A DNA stretch of 64,000 nucleotides from Dactylorhiza incarnata (Eukaryota > Streptophyta > Magnoliopsida > Asparagales > Orchidaceae): contig JAWHQI010000049.1 of NCBI GenBank assembly GCA_033032865.1, positions 7,130,001 to 7,194,000 on the forward strand, read 5' to 3'. The position numbers and the translations under genes are program-made. Below, piece after piece: positions 1 to 10,649 of this stretch. Each line of letters starts with the position of its first letter. Within the stretch, counting starts at the first letter, position 1. The notes beneath the pieces were generated by a model. The model was not told where the DNA came from, searched no databases, and was given only the letters and a program-made list of their open reading frames with translations.

Positions 1-660
1 CTGGACCAAAAAGATCCATATGAATCAATTGAAGTGGCCTAGCTGTAGACATTTCATTTTTGCTTTTAAAAGAAGATATAGAGAATTTTCCCTTTTGACA
101 TGGTGTACAAACTGAAGATAAATTACCATTAAGCGTAGGAAGTCCTCTAATTTATTTATCTTTGGATAATTTTATGATTAACTTGGTGCCAGAATGACCA
201 AGTCGCTTATGCCAAAGTTTTAATTCTTCATTTTTATAAATTAAACATTTCATTGAAGATTGAGAAATATCATTGAAGGCAATAATATATACGTTATAAG
301 ATCTAGATGCAGTGAGTAGTATTTCATAAGTGTTAGCATTTATAATTTTACAAGGATTTGTAGAAGATTCAAATAACACATTTTATCCTTTATCACATAA
401 TTGGCTAATAGAATTTAAGTTCTGTTTTAAACATTCTGCAAACAAAATGTTAGAGATAGAAATGATTCGTTACCCACTATACCAACGACCATAATTCTTC
501 CTTTACTATTATCTCCAAATGTCACCAGCCCTCCTTTCTTTTTCACAAGACTAAGAAACTTTGCTTTATTTCCCATCATGTACTTAGAGCATCCAAAGTC
601 CAAGTACCACATGTATCTTTTGTCCTTGGGCTGCCAACACACCTAGAAAGAAGTGGACAG
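1..660 (-). pseudogene. Copia F pol fragment: protease, GAG-pre-integrase, start of integrase
   Basis: Read on the minus strand this is the front of a Ty1/copia polyprotein. The protease motif reads WYLDFGCSKYM near 572-612; the catalytic Asp is kept but the usual DSG is DFG. A GAG-pre-integrase segment follows with LWHKRLGHSG near 187-218, then the Cys pair CTPCQ near 97-111 that completes the integrase zinc site. HMDLFGP at 1-21 contains the first DDE aspartate and is cut by the window edge. Frames are broken at about 380-427. The piece continues the gag at 661-1909, so F runs leftward out of the window. Family assignment is firm; the lineage within copia is not. Confidence 0.85.
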
Positions 661-1909
661 TAAATATCTGGATACCCAAGAGGTTCTCCCAATAGTGTAC
701 ATGGAAAACTTAGGCACCCATATTTTCTTTATGGTACTTTGTCCCTTCTTCCTACAAGAGTCCGAAGCATGTCCCAATATGTGGCATTAATTTGACACAT
801 GAAAGAAAAGGTGTTGAAACCACTTTCATATTTCTGGGTGGACTCCTGCTGGAAGATGAGGTACCAACAGAAAAGTTATTATATTTTTTTATTAGAGTTT
901 TTGACTTTGCAGGATTTTTCGCTACCGCAGGTTGTAAGGCTTACCGTTGGGCGATAGTCTGCAGAGTTATATCCAAGCCCAAATTTTCCACTTCCATGAC
1001 ATTGGTTGGCTAAAATCATATCCAGAGATTTTTTACCAACACCGAATTTTTCTATTGCAATATTTAGATCATGGATTTGAGCTTTTAAGGCGATGTTTTT
1101 GGTCACAAGCATGACACACCGATTTGCAAATATCTCTTTGCCATTTTTTATTTGAGAAATAGAAGATTTCAATTTGCTTTCTATGTGCCTCCTCTTGTTA
1201 GTGAGAGATTCAATATCGGAGGAGGTCTTAGTAAGTGATTCTTCTTGTTCTTTGATTCTTTCCAAGGATTGATTGAACCCTTGGCAAGTCATATTTTCTT
1301 TCCCAAATGTTTTTTAATTTATTTTATAGTTTTTTATTTTCTTTTAGTAAAGTTTAATTTTTAGATTTTAGGATGTCAAGATCATTTATGTTTTTCAAAA
1401 TATTTTCAAGTTTTTAAGTATTCAGCATATAAATCATCATAGGAGGGAGGAGGTACCTCTGTGTCGCTTCCAACACTACTTTCATCGTCCGAAGGAGATT
1501 TGTTCTTTCCCATGAGGCACATATTTGCCTCTTCATCATCGTTTGAGCTTGAGCTGCTTGATTCCTCGGAGGAGGAGTCATCCTATGTGGTCGCCTTTAG
1601 AACCTGCTTCTTCTCCTTCCCTTTATGTGCTTTTTGTTTTGTTTCTCAAATATTTTGGGCACTTACTCTAGATGTGTCGGGCTTCCGGCATTGAAATCAC
1701 TCTGGTAGATGTTACTCCTCATCGTCGTCGTCGCTTTCTTTGCCCTTATTAGACCATGATCCCTTCTTATTAGAATCTTTGTTGAAGTATTTTAAGAAGA
1801 TGTTTCTCCTTTCCAGATTTCTCATGAATTTTTTGAAGTTCTTCACAAAAAGGTTTTACTCATCATCTTCGCCGTCATCATCGGTTTCTGAAAGTGACAG
1901 TAACTCCCC
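661..1909 (-). pseudogene. Copia F gag, C-terminal two thirds
   Basis: Minus-strand reading gives typical plant copia gag, degraded by stops and frameshifts. From the right: an acidic stretch (ETDDDGEDDE), a basic KNFKKFMRN segment, a CxKPGH-like zinc-knuckle remnant near 1680-1700, a Ser/acid-rich stretch containing DDEEANMCLMGK near 1500-1560, and a 137-residue open coiled-coil-like segment at 879-1292. The gag N-terminus, leader and PBS are absent: at 1910 the sequence turns abruptly into an LTR (U), which I read as an insertion into gag. Short plus-strand frames here are shadows of Ser/Glu-rich codons. Confidence 0.75.
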
Positions 1910-2498
1910 TGAGTATTCTCTAGAAGGGGGTGAATAAAGAATTAAATACTTTTTACTAATCAGTGCACAGAAAATCATTCCTAATTACTAGGCATCCAAG
2001 ATATCAACCAGAATTAATATAATCACAAACTAATAGAAATAATCCAGAGATAAGCACAGAAGATTCACAATCACAAAGGACACAAAAGTTATAGAGGTTC
2101 CCCAAAATCTGGGTACTCCACTCTTCTACCATCTTGGTAGGAATACATTATAACAGTGCTTGAGTCTTTTGATAAGGAGACTCTTAGAACCAGGAACTGC
2201 ATATTTTGATAAGGAGACTCTTAGAACCAAGGACTGAAACTTTTGATAAGGAGACTCTTAGAACCAAGCCAGATCTTTTGATAAGGAGATCCTGAACCAA
2301 ATTGAATCTTTTGAAGAGAGGGATTCTTATATCTCTTTACTCAATTTACAGAAACAAAAAATAGAGTAAACAGAAGTAGAAGAAGTGTATTCTTCTGATT
2401 TGAATCCTCTTTCAGCAGTCCTTGGGGATTCTACGCACTAAGTGTTCTGGATCCTTTATCAGAGAATGAATCCTTGCTTAGAAGAAGATGCAATGATT
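1910..2498 (-). mobile_element. LTR U, first half (minus-oriented copia LTR, split by A)
   Basis: Starts with TG at 1910 and TGAGTATTCTCTAGAAG, the reverse complement of the end of LTR G at 37090 (CTAGAGAGTACTCA). It lies directly against mid-gag of F. It contains a G-run at the LTR end, the conserved CCCCAAAA/GGGTAC block and a hairpin array at 2126-2326. It breaks at 2498 where element A begins after TSD ATATG, and resumes at 30063. A matching 5-bp duplication at the far end of U was not found. Confidence 0.7.
2126..2326. repeat. Micro-hairpin array in LTR U
   Basis: Tandem units of about 37 bp carry a constant centre TTTTGATAAGG between complementary arms: GAGTC/GACTC (2162-2183), GATC/GATC (2272-2291), GAATC/GATTC (2304-2326). 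A related hairpin CTACC-ATCTT-GGTAG sits at 2126-2140. One unit (about 2236-2257) has lost its left arm. The same array recurs in P and G. Confidence 0.8.
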
Positions 2499-2503
2499 AT
2501 ATG
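2499..2503. repeat. Target-site duplication of A, left copy (ATATG)
   Basis: ATATG here is repeated exactly at 30058-30062, flanking the two outer ends of element A. This pairs the two A LTRs as one insertion although they lie 24 kb apart. Confidence 0.9.
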
Positions 2504-4248
2504 TGAAAGATAACGGTTGTCTATAAACTACACCTAGAGGGGGGTGATTAGGTGTTTTCAATTTCATTGCTACTTTAAAGGTTTATCAACCACATCCCAC
2601 AAGAATCACAGAAAACACAAAATGATTTATAGTGGTTCCCAACTAGACAATGTGTCTATAGGTAGTCCAATGTCCCTCCCACCTATCTAGCAGTGTGCTA
2701 GACTAGAAAACTTCTCCAACATAGATCTTTTCACTATAATCAGATCTTACAACTCAGGTTCACACAGAACCCTATGAAGCTCAGACTTTACAAGTCCTAT
2801 AAACTTAGATCTTCAACAAGATCCTACAAACTCAGGTTCACCAAGAACCCTACCAACTCAGATCTATCACTTGATCCTACAAGCTCAGGTTCACAAGGAA
2901 CCCTACCAAATAAGAAAGAAGTTGTTCTGTTGTAGAAGAGAAGGCTTCAAGATATATGCTTTGAGTACCAGACTTCTTCTTCTTCTTCTTTAGCAAATGT
3001 AAGTCCAGTGACCTTGTAGATTACTGAACCGTTCTTTTGAAACTCCTTTGATCTTCACAACACAGCCAATGAAGTCTTCTTGTCATTTTATTTTCTTTCT
3101 CTTCTGTACGTATATATCATAATGAACTTGAGAAAGAATACTAAGTAACCGTCTTCTGTAGAAGAGAAATCTTTCCTTTACACTCCTCTGCACTTATGCA
3201 TAAAGCCCCTTATTGATTATTCCATAATCAATTTCCCGTTTGAAAATGTGTTGCAGAATTTGGCAATTCTTTATCATAATTACTGGCCTTTCTTGGAACT
3301 TGCAGAATATAAAAATAATAAATTTCCTTCTTAATCACTATGTAACGGCTATATTCGGTCGAGAATATATCATTTACTACTCCTTGATTTATGCGCAAGA
3401 TAGGCGGCGTGCACATTCCCTGAATATCAATTTCCAAGAAAGTCTGCGCATTAAATGATGCTTTGCACTCTGTCAAGACGATGTTAATCCTTCAAGATGA
3501 TATCGTCTTGATTAGTGTATACGATATATATACTTCACGACGATATCATCGATATACTTCCTCCTTCACGGATATACTTAAATATTAGAACGATATTACT
3601 TCTTATAGACGACATGAGGTCTTCAAGCTGATTTTTATCCAAGTGAACCTTTCTTTATGAACCAAGTAGATATATATTTTATCCTTCAAGGTTGAACTTC
3701 TTATTCAAGACAATATCGTAGAGAAATCTTAGCTCTATCTGCGATAAGTTTTCTTCAAGACGATGTTGTCGATATCTAAGCTTTAGCTTTATCTACAACA
3801 AGCTTTCTTTACGACGATGTCGTCGACATCTGTACTTAACTTTATCTGCAACAAGCTTTCATTACGACGATGTCGTCGACATCTGGACTTAACTTTACTT
3901 GCGACAAGCTTTCTACATCCTTCAAGATGATGTGCTTTTATCAAGACGATATCGTCAAAATTATTTCGACGATATGATACTTTTCTTCACGATTCTTCTG
4001 CTGAGTCTTGAGACGATATTTTACTCAGTTAATTTTCATTACTTTTATCGTCTATATACCAGTGATGTAGCTTTGATAATTTCTTAACGATATGTTCAGT
4101 CCTAGATGATTTTAGACTTAGAAAATTTCCAGATATATGATTTATCTTCTACAGTCATGAATAAGCTATATCATCAAATACATAATGCATTTATTATTAT
4201 TCTGAGCACTTCTTCAAATCAGGAACATTGCTTGCATAGTTCCTAACA
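2504..4248 (-). repeat. 3' LTR of A
   Basis: 1745 bp, TG at 2504 and CA at 4247-4248, homologous along its length to 28319-30057. On the plus strand it reads, in order: the end of U5, a G-run, the hairpin array 2723-2902, the transcription-start area, then a U3 block (about 3476-4090) dense in CGACGA/TCGTCG palindromes. The TATA position seen in the 5' copy is mutated here. Confidence 0.93.
2723..2902. repeat. Micro-hairpin array in 3' LTR of A
   Basis: Seven hairpins in 180 bp, linked by CCTAC/CTCA spacers: AGATC...GATCT (2723-2747), GGTTC-ACACA-GAACC (2757-2771), GACTT-TAC-AAGTC (2784-2796), GATCTT-CAAC-AAGATC (2808-2823), GGTTC-ACCAA-GAACC (2835-2849), GATC...GATC (2861-2876), GGTTC-ACAAG-GAACC (2888-2902). 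Arms differ between units but stay complementary. The 5' LTR carries the same array at about 28530-28720. Confidence 0.85.
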
Positions 4249-4265
4249 ACCTCCCCCTATTTGAA
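4249..4265 (-). promoter_or_regulatory. Polypurine tract of A
   Basis: Plus-strand ACCTCCCCCTATTTGAA is, on the element strand, a purine-rich AATAGGGGGAGGT directly upstream of the 3' LTR. This is the plus-strand DNA primer position of LTR retrotransposons. Confidence 0.9.
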
Positions 4266-4634
4266 GAAGTCATAACTCTTTTCAATGATAAATGTCAAGG
4301 TACAAATAAAATCATAATTTGAAAACATTCAGAGAATATTATATAATTCATCTATCATGATATAAATAGAGAATGTTTTAGAGAAAAATATAACACAATC
4401 ATTTGCCAAGTCATTTTTGGAATAAACATTTTGTAGTCTTCAGATCCTGTTGCTGCTTCCTTTTCCTTTTCTCCTCTGCCTCTCATAAAAACTTATTGGT
4501 TTTGGAATCTTCTTTGGGGAAGGAGGAGGACCATGAGGAAATGCCAGTTTGTGGTTTCTCCTTTTCTCCATTTGAATTGACTGAAGATTCCAATCAGCAG
4601 AATAATATATTCTCTCTGACCCATCCTGAGGGTA

Positions 4635-5482
4635 TCAACTTTCCATCCATTCTTTTGAGATCAGATTCCTTGATTCAGGACTCCACCTACATGACTGTGG
4701 ATCCAGCTCCACTTCCCTTAGCCTCTTCTGCCTATATCTTTTGCTCTGAACCCTTTTTCTCTTCCTGGAGATAGCAGAATCTCCAACTTCTATGCCATAG
4801 ACTTCTGAGGCAGTACTTACAGATGGTTCTACTAACTCATAGGATGATGAAGGCATCTGAAGGACTTGCTTAACTTGATTAACTGTCCACATGGCTTGAT
4901 GTGAGCCAGCATTTATTATTGCCTTCTCCCCCCTTTAGGACTTCTTCAGCAATATGATCATCAAGAGTTACTTGAACCAGATTTATCCTTTCATGTAGAT
5001 GTTGTTCAGCCTCATCCACATTATTCCTTATTTCCAGCAGATGTTCATCAAAATTCTGTGTATTCTCGTGTAATCTCTGTATAACTTGATCTCTATCTTC
5101 AATCATAAATCCTGCTATTTGCCTAAGATCTTGGTCATAATTCCTTGTCATGGTTCCTAGATTTTGAGTAATTTGATGGGACTGATGTCCAATTTTGTTA
5201 ATTTCCTGTCCAACATGTTCCATGGATGGTGCAGCTAAAAGAAGAAAGTGGGTGTGTTGAGTGTTGAGGTGATGTATATCATCCTTCACAGTTTTTAGAT
5301 CAGCCTTTCTCTCTTCCCTGAGTCCATCAAGTGTCTGTAGAATGAACTGTTTCATCTTTCCCTTTGAGCTTTGAGCAGTGCTGACATCATGTGAAACAGT
5401 GATCCTGATTGTGCAGTGGATGTTTCAGCAGCATCTTCTTCTGAAGCAACAGTTTCTTCTGGGGCATCTTTAGGAGCACAAT
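4635..5482 (-). pseudogene. Envelope-like ORF of A, C-terminal half
   Basis: Minus-strand frames continue the envelope-like protein begun at 25632 after removal of B. The segment 4879-5355 is a long coiled coil (heptad-rich, for example EQHLHERINLVQVTLDDHI). The last part, 4635-4892, is basic (SRKRKRVQSKRYRQKR). No strong signal peptide or membrane helix is visible, so true envelope function is not supported. SIRE-like elements carry a third ORF with a C-terminal coiled coil at this position. Frames shift at about 5355 and 4880. The remaining 4266-4634 before the PPT is 3' untranslated. Confidence 0.7.
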
Positions 5483-7060
5483 TGTTGGTTGTACAATGAT
5501 CACCTAAAGGGGGGGAGGTTAGGTGATTTTGGCTATTTTTAAATATTCTTGTCTGAGATGTATATAATGTAAGCACAACAAAGAACTATCACACAGAAAG
5601 TCTCAGCACACAACACAAGATGTATAGAGGTTCCTCAATACAAGGTGTCTTGAGTAGTCCTCTTTCCCTCTACGCCTACCTAACAGTGAGCTAGGCTCGG
5701 CAAACTCCGCCAATGTATCCGGCCCGCAAGCCTTACAAATCGGACCCGCAAGTCCCTGCAGCCTAGGCCCGCAAGCCCCTTCACTGCACCCGAGCCCGCA
5801 AGCTCGACACTCAGGCCCTCAAGGGCTACACAGCACAGACCCACAAGTATTTCCTCTTGGACCCGCAAGTCCCTGCAGCCTAGGACCGCAAGCCCCTTCA
5901 CTTCACCCGAGCCCATAAGCTCGACATGATTGGACCCGCAAGTCCTCTGCCCTAGCCCTCAAGCCTCACAGATCTCAATCCCTCAAGCTCAACACTTTGA
6001 TCTGAAACCAGATCTTACAGATTTGGCCCGCAAGGCTTACAAATAATGATATACAAAGTTTTTTCTTCTGCCTCATGGAGATTGTCTACTTGTCTTGAAG
6101 AAGACGCCTCTGAGTTGAATCTTGAAAGCATAGATCTTCTTCAAGCCTTCCTTCTATCTGGAACTCTCCTTATCATTCGATGAAGCTAGACTGATTCTTT
6201 TTGAACAAAGGATGAAGATCGACTTGTTCTCAGTTCTTGTTTTTTTTACTTTTCGCCGCTTTTCTGTTCTATTGAGAAATGTTCGGCGGGATTCTTTGAG
6301 TTCCAGAATTCGAGAGAGTTTTTTAGGGCATTCATTGTTCCCTTTTATAGGACTGAGAAGTCGCTTAACGGTCTCCTATGATGTCCTACTATAACAGACG
6401 TCCATACCTTAAGAGCATGCGCTGATTGGACAATCAGGCGGCGCATTAAATGCGTCAAGCGCATCTGGCATTTTTGAATCTGTCTCGACGATTTATCCAT
6501 TGTTACGACGACATGGACAAAATCTCGATGACAGGACTTATCGTTATCTTGAACTAGGACAGATCTTCAAATCTCCTTCCCTCTTCTTCAGATAGAGATA
6601 TCTCGACGACACGGGACATCCCTTCTGCACTTACACTTAAGATGACATGAAGTCATCTAACTGATGTCGATGTAATCTTCTTGATTGCTTGATATCATTG
6701 TGACCACCTTATCTTGTCGACAACATAATCGATATCATGTTGATAGACCATTCTTCAACAACTGCCCGTCTTCATATGACCTTCTTTAGTCTTCTCGACG
6801 ACAGTCCTTCTTTACGATGATATCGTTGACATCAGTCTTACTAAGCCTTTTCAACGATAAGGCTTCTTTACGATGATACCTGTCTTGTTCAGCCTTATCG
6901 ACGACATGCCTCTTTTACGATGATATTTGTTCTTCCTTAGCCTTATGAACTTGTCTTCTACTGAGATGAAAAAACTAAGAAGATAATTAAATACATAGTA
7001 AAGTTATCTTGAATTGGTGACTTCTCCAAATCAGGAATCATGAGGGCAAGATTCCCAACA
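5483..7060 (-). repeat. 3' LTR of B
   Basis: 1578 bp, TGTTGG...CCAACA ends, matched by 22776-24352. It contains a G-run at 5509-5516, the hairpin array 5742-6036, and on the minus strand a TATAAAAGG box at 6341-6349. A U3 block of TCGACGACA-type words lies at about 6485-6935. The array is 300-600 bp downstream of the TATA box, so it is transcribed (R/U5). Confidence 0.92.
5742..6036. repeat. Micro-hairpin array in 3' LTR of B
   Basis: Units with a constant loop CCGCAA and changing arms: GGAC/GTCC (5742-5755, again 5859-5872 and 5932-5945), GGC/GCC (5766-5777), CGAGC/GCTCG (5791-5806, and with loop CCATAA at 5908-5923), GCCC-TCAA-GGGC (5815-5826), GATCTG-AAAC-CAGATC (5999-6014), GCC-CGCAA-GGC (6026-6036). 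The 5' LTR copy lies at about 22996-23340. Confidence 0.87.
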
Positions 7061-7335
7061 ATCTCCCCTTATTTGAAGAAATCAGAACCCCACTTCAAAA
7101 TTACTTACACTCATTACTAAAATGTGAGATTAAGCATTAGATGTTAACACAGTTACCATTCCCTTAGCTTTTGCATCTGCTTGAGCTGGTACCTCCCCCT
7201 TGATGTCATGCATCTTCTTCTTTACTCACCCTTGACTTATGCATCTTCATGAGCTGGTAGCTCCCCCTTGATGTGATGCATCTTCTCTCTTCCTGGGTTA
7301 TTCTTTTCTCCCCCTTTCTGACATTTTCATTATAG
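7061..7335 (-). promoter_or_regulatory. PPT and 3' untranslated region of B with repeated PPT-like tracts
   Basis: The functional-position PPT is 7061-7075, next to the LTR. Three further purine tracts on the element strand lie at 7192-7201, 7260-7270 and 7308-7318. Two of them sit in a 68-bp direct repeat (7173-7220 and 7241-7288, sharing GAGCTGGTA and CTCCCCCTTGATGT). No ORF. D is inserted at the right end of this stretch. Confidence 0.7.
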
Positions 7336-8395
7336 TGTTGGAGTTTCTGAGGTGATCTCAAAGCAATCAATAGTTAGTCTTGCTGCCAACGCAATATGAG
7401 CCTATAGGGTCGCACATAAAAGCGTTTGGAGAAATTGGAGAAAGGATTGTGTTGGCCTTACTCATATTGGATATGAGTGGAGGACCAATCATGTGACTGC
7501 TTGGAATTAAGTTGAGAATGTTTCAACGAGAAATCATTTAAAGGGTTTAAACGAATGGGTTTATACTTGACAAATTCGGCTAAAGGGTTTAACCGAATTG
7601 TGTAAAATTCGGCTAATGTGATTAACCGAATAATGTTGTTTTCGACTAATGAGATTCGGCTAATATGATTAACCTAATTGTAACAGATTCGACTAAAGGG
7701 TTTAGCTGAATCATGTTAGTTCGACGAAAGGGTTTCGCTGAATTTATATAGCCGAATTTATATAGACGAATTCGTCGAAATGGTTTTGCCGAATCTGAGT
7801 CGAATTCGGTTATATTGATTAGTCGAATTCGGCGAATGTAAATCTGGACAGAAATGTTCTGGTCTGCGGATAGCCTGATTTATGCGTTTTAGTATAAAAG
7901 GGCACGCGATTAGGTCTTCCATATAGACGGAAATGACTTAATCTTTTCGCGATTTAGATGAGAACAGCCGACCGGGACCGTTCCGCGCAAGGGCATCTCG
8001 GTCTTCCCGTCCGCCGATCGTCTTCCGCCGCCGCCGGTCGCCGCCTCCCCTAGATCGGACCTAGCAGTCTGTGGGGACGTTGAGAGCTTCCTTCTTCGAC
8101 CTAGTTCTTGTACGACAAGAAGCTAGGGTTCTCCTTTTGCTTGTGTGGACTTCTATAGAGGGATAAATCCATTTCGATTCTTGAAGAACTCAGATTTTGT
8201 CTACCCGATTTCATCTTGGAGCACCTTGGTTGAGTATTGACTCAATCCCGCAAAGGTACTTTGTATTTCGATTTGATTATTCTCTTGAATCATGAAAACC
8301 GCAAGATTCGTTAGCTTCTTTTGGGTTGTTCCTGTTATTTTTTCCGCTACGCATATTCGATATGTCATCCCGTTAGGGGTAGAGAAGACCCAATA
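7336..8395 (+). repeat. 5' LTR of D
   Basis: 1060 bp. U3 carries a block (7560-7850) of alternating ATTCGGCTAA / TTAACCGAAT words. A TATAAAAG box is at 7893-7900. The terminal dinucleotide has changed to TA; the 3' copy ends CA. Confidence 0.95.
7893..7900 (+). promoter_or_regulatory. TATA box of D 5' LTR
   Basis: TATAAAAG, repeated at 14947-14954 in the 3' LTR. It lies just after the palindromic U3 block and about 500 bp before the PBS, fitting a U3/R boundary near 7925. Confidence 0.75.
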
Positions 8396-8396
8396 G

Positions 8397-8412
8397 TGGT
8401 ATCAGAGGCAGG
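8397..8412 (+). promoter_or_regulatory. Primer-binding site of D
   Basis: TGGTATCAGAGGCAGG starts one base after the LTR. It matches the 3' end of initiator-Met tRNA, the usual minus-strand primer of plant copia elements. Confidence 0.93.
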
Positions 8413-9497
8413 TTGCGGTCAAGTGCGTGTAAATTAGGACATTTAGAAGCGTTCTAAATGCCCTAATTTCTTCTTGGAATATCATATTTGATGTGATTTT
8501 GTGCGGTTTTCTGGTGGTGTAAATTGAGACCACTGCCAGGGGCGCTGCCCCTTGGACCCCGTTAGGGACTCTGCCCCTAAGACCCCGCCAAGGGCGCGGC
8601 CCCTTGGAACCCCACCAGGAACGCATGTGATTGCGTTGCGATTTTCATGTTTCAGAGATTGTTTCTCCTCTGTAGTAACTGTCCCTCAAAATGGTTTGTG
8701 AAACCAAATGTTTAGATTATTGAATCTGAAATGAGAGACGAGCTTGTCTACTGCACAAGTGGAATTGTTGTTCATATGTCCAATGCATGTAAATGTGGAG
8801 ATTTAGAAGTGTTCTAAATGCTCAGATTTAGCCCTGTTTTGTCAAAGTGTTGATAGACTGTTTTTGTGCACATCTGGGATGTATCTGGAATGTGAATGTT
8901 GTAATTTTATTTTCTGATTGTGCACTGTGATTAAATGTTAATGATGATTAAAATGTTAATCACTTGAAATAAAATCTCTTATCTAATATTAAGTATTCGG
9001 ATGCCTTCTGATGGATGACACTCTTCCCGCCTCGATCGATGAAGTGTGGGCTTGCCAAAGCAAGGTGCATTAATCTATCTTGGTAAGGGTGCGAGCGGAT
9101 AATTGTGATATCCCACTGTCGACATCGGGTCTAACTTAACTAGGTGACCTCAAAGGTTGAGTGCCTATAGGCATAGGGTTGGCATGCTCCATATGATGGA
9201 TGCGAATAAAGAGTTATTCACCAACCATACAAGAGTTGCATAGTGATGCAATTGACAAACGTTGTCTACCTAAATAACCGCATTATGAGAGGAACGCCAA
9301 AGCGGACTCGTGGTGTTGGTGAAATACGGATCTTGTCCACTAAGAGAGTAGCTCGCATAAACTCTCCGAATCGATATCAAGGGTTGTTGATTTGATTAAA
9401 ATAGTGGGAGCTCTTTAATAAAAGTCCTTATTAAAAATATATAAAATGTATTTTGAAATATAGTACTAAAATTTCACTTTGCAAAATTCATTGTAGA
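8413..9497 (+). other. Leader of D with GC-rich triple hairpin
   Basis: Non-coding leader between PBS and gag. At 8536-8609 three consecutive 26-bp units form hairpins with changing arms: CCAGGGGC/GCCCCTTGG, TTAGGG/CCCCTAA, CCAAGGG/CCCCTTGG, separated by GACCCCG. The position fits a packaging or dimerisation element, but that is inference. The rest is AT-rich with no ORF. Confidence 0.7.
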
Positions 9498-10649
9498 ATT
9501 TCCATGGCAAGTGGATCTCACTCCACCCTGTCCCTGAGAGCTATTCTTGAGAAGGACAAGCTCAACGGGACGAACTTCCTTGACTGGTACAGAAACCTGA
9601 GAATTGTTTTCAGGAAAGAGCGCAAGCTTTATGTCTTGGAAGGTGAAGCCCACACAGAGCCGACCGGAAATGCTTCGAGAGCAGATAGGGATGCTTACAA
9701 GAAGTATCAAGATGATACCTTGGATGTGGAATGCCTCATGCTTGCTACCATGTCCTCTGAGCTTCAGAAGCAACACGAGAGCATGTGTGGTTATGAGATA
9801 ATCGGGCACCTCAAGAAAATGTTCGAGGGACAAGCCCGACAAGAGAGGTTTGACATATCCAAGGCATTTTTTCAGTGTAAAATGGGAGCTCGAGACTCAG
9901 TAGGGACTCACGTACTCAAGATGATTGGGTATATAGAGAACCTTGAAAAACTGGGTTTTCCCATGGGCCAAGAGTTGGCCACGGATCTGATCCTGCAATC
10001 GTTGCCGGACAGTTATGAGTAGTTCGTCTTAAACTAGAACATGAATGAAATATAAAAGACACTGCCCGAGCTCCTTGGCATGTTGAGAACTGCCGAGAAT
10101 AACATGAAGGAGGTCAAACCTACCAGCCCCATATTGATGGTGCATAAGAACAAGGGAAAGGCCAAGGGATCTAAGAAGACGAAGATTGGATCTAAGTCTC
10201 CTCTTGATCCCAAGTCTTCTGCTCTGAAAAGGAAAGGTCTGGCTAAGGAAGGGAAGTGCCACCATTGTAGTAAGGCAGGGCACTGGAGGAGGAACTGTCC
10301 TCAGTATCTAGAAGATTTGCAGAAGAAGAAGGGAAGTATGACTTCCACTTCAGGTATTTTCGTTATAGAAATAAACCTTTCTGCTCCTTCATCCTGGATA
10401 TTGGATACCGGATGTGGTTCTCACATTTGTATAAATGTGCAGGAACTGACAAGGAGAAGAATGTTGGGTAAAGGAGAGGTAGACCTGCGTGTTGGAAATG
10501 GAGCAAGAGTTGCTGCCATTGCCGTAGGATTGTATCGTCTTTCTTTGCCCACAGGGCTTGTAATAGAACTAGATAATTGTTATTATGTTCCGGCCATAAC
10601 TAGAAACATTATTTCTATTTCATGTTTGGACATGATTGGTTTTTTATAA
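9498..10649 (+). pseudogene. Gag and protease of D
   Basis: A single frame from the ATG near 9503 (MASGSHSTLSLRAILEKDKL) to 10649. The gag core is LNGTNFLDWYRNLRIVF near 9565-9615. A CCHC zinc knuckle CHHCSKAGHWRRNC lies near 10258-10300 and the protease motif WILDTGCGSH near 10393-10425 (D-T-G, active-site type). Three in-frame stops at 10020-10022, 10035-10037 and 10053-10055 interrupt the gag C-terminus within 36 bp. From family conservation these replace Gln, Tyr and Asp codons. A +1 frameshift near 10640 ends the frame. This is a nucleocapsid and maturation region, now non-functional. Confidence 0.9.

Noticed and set aside
5742..6036. CRISPR-like array of short repeats
   Set aside because: Repeats are hairpin units within an LTR in a plant genome; there are no uniform spacers or cas genes.
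8397..8412. tRNA gene fragment (TGGTATCAGAGG)
   Set aside because: Only the primer-binding complement of tRNA-iMet; no cloverleaf around it, and it recurs at each LTR border.
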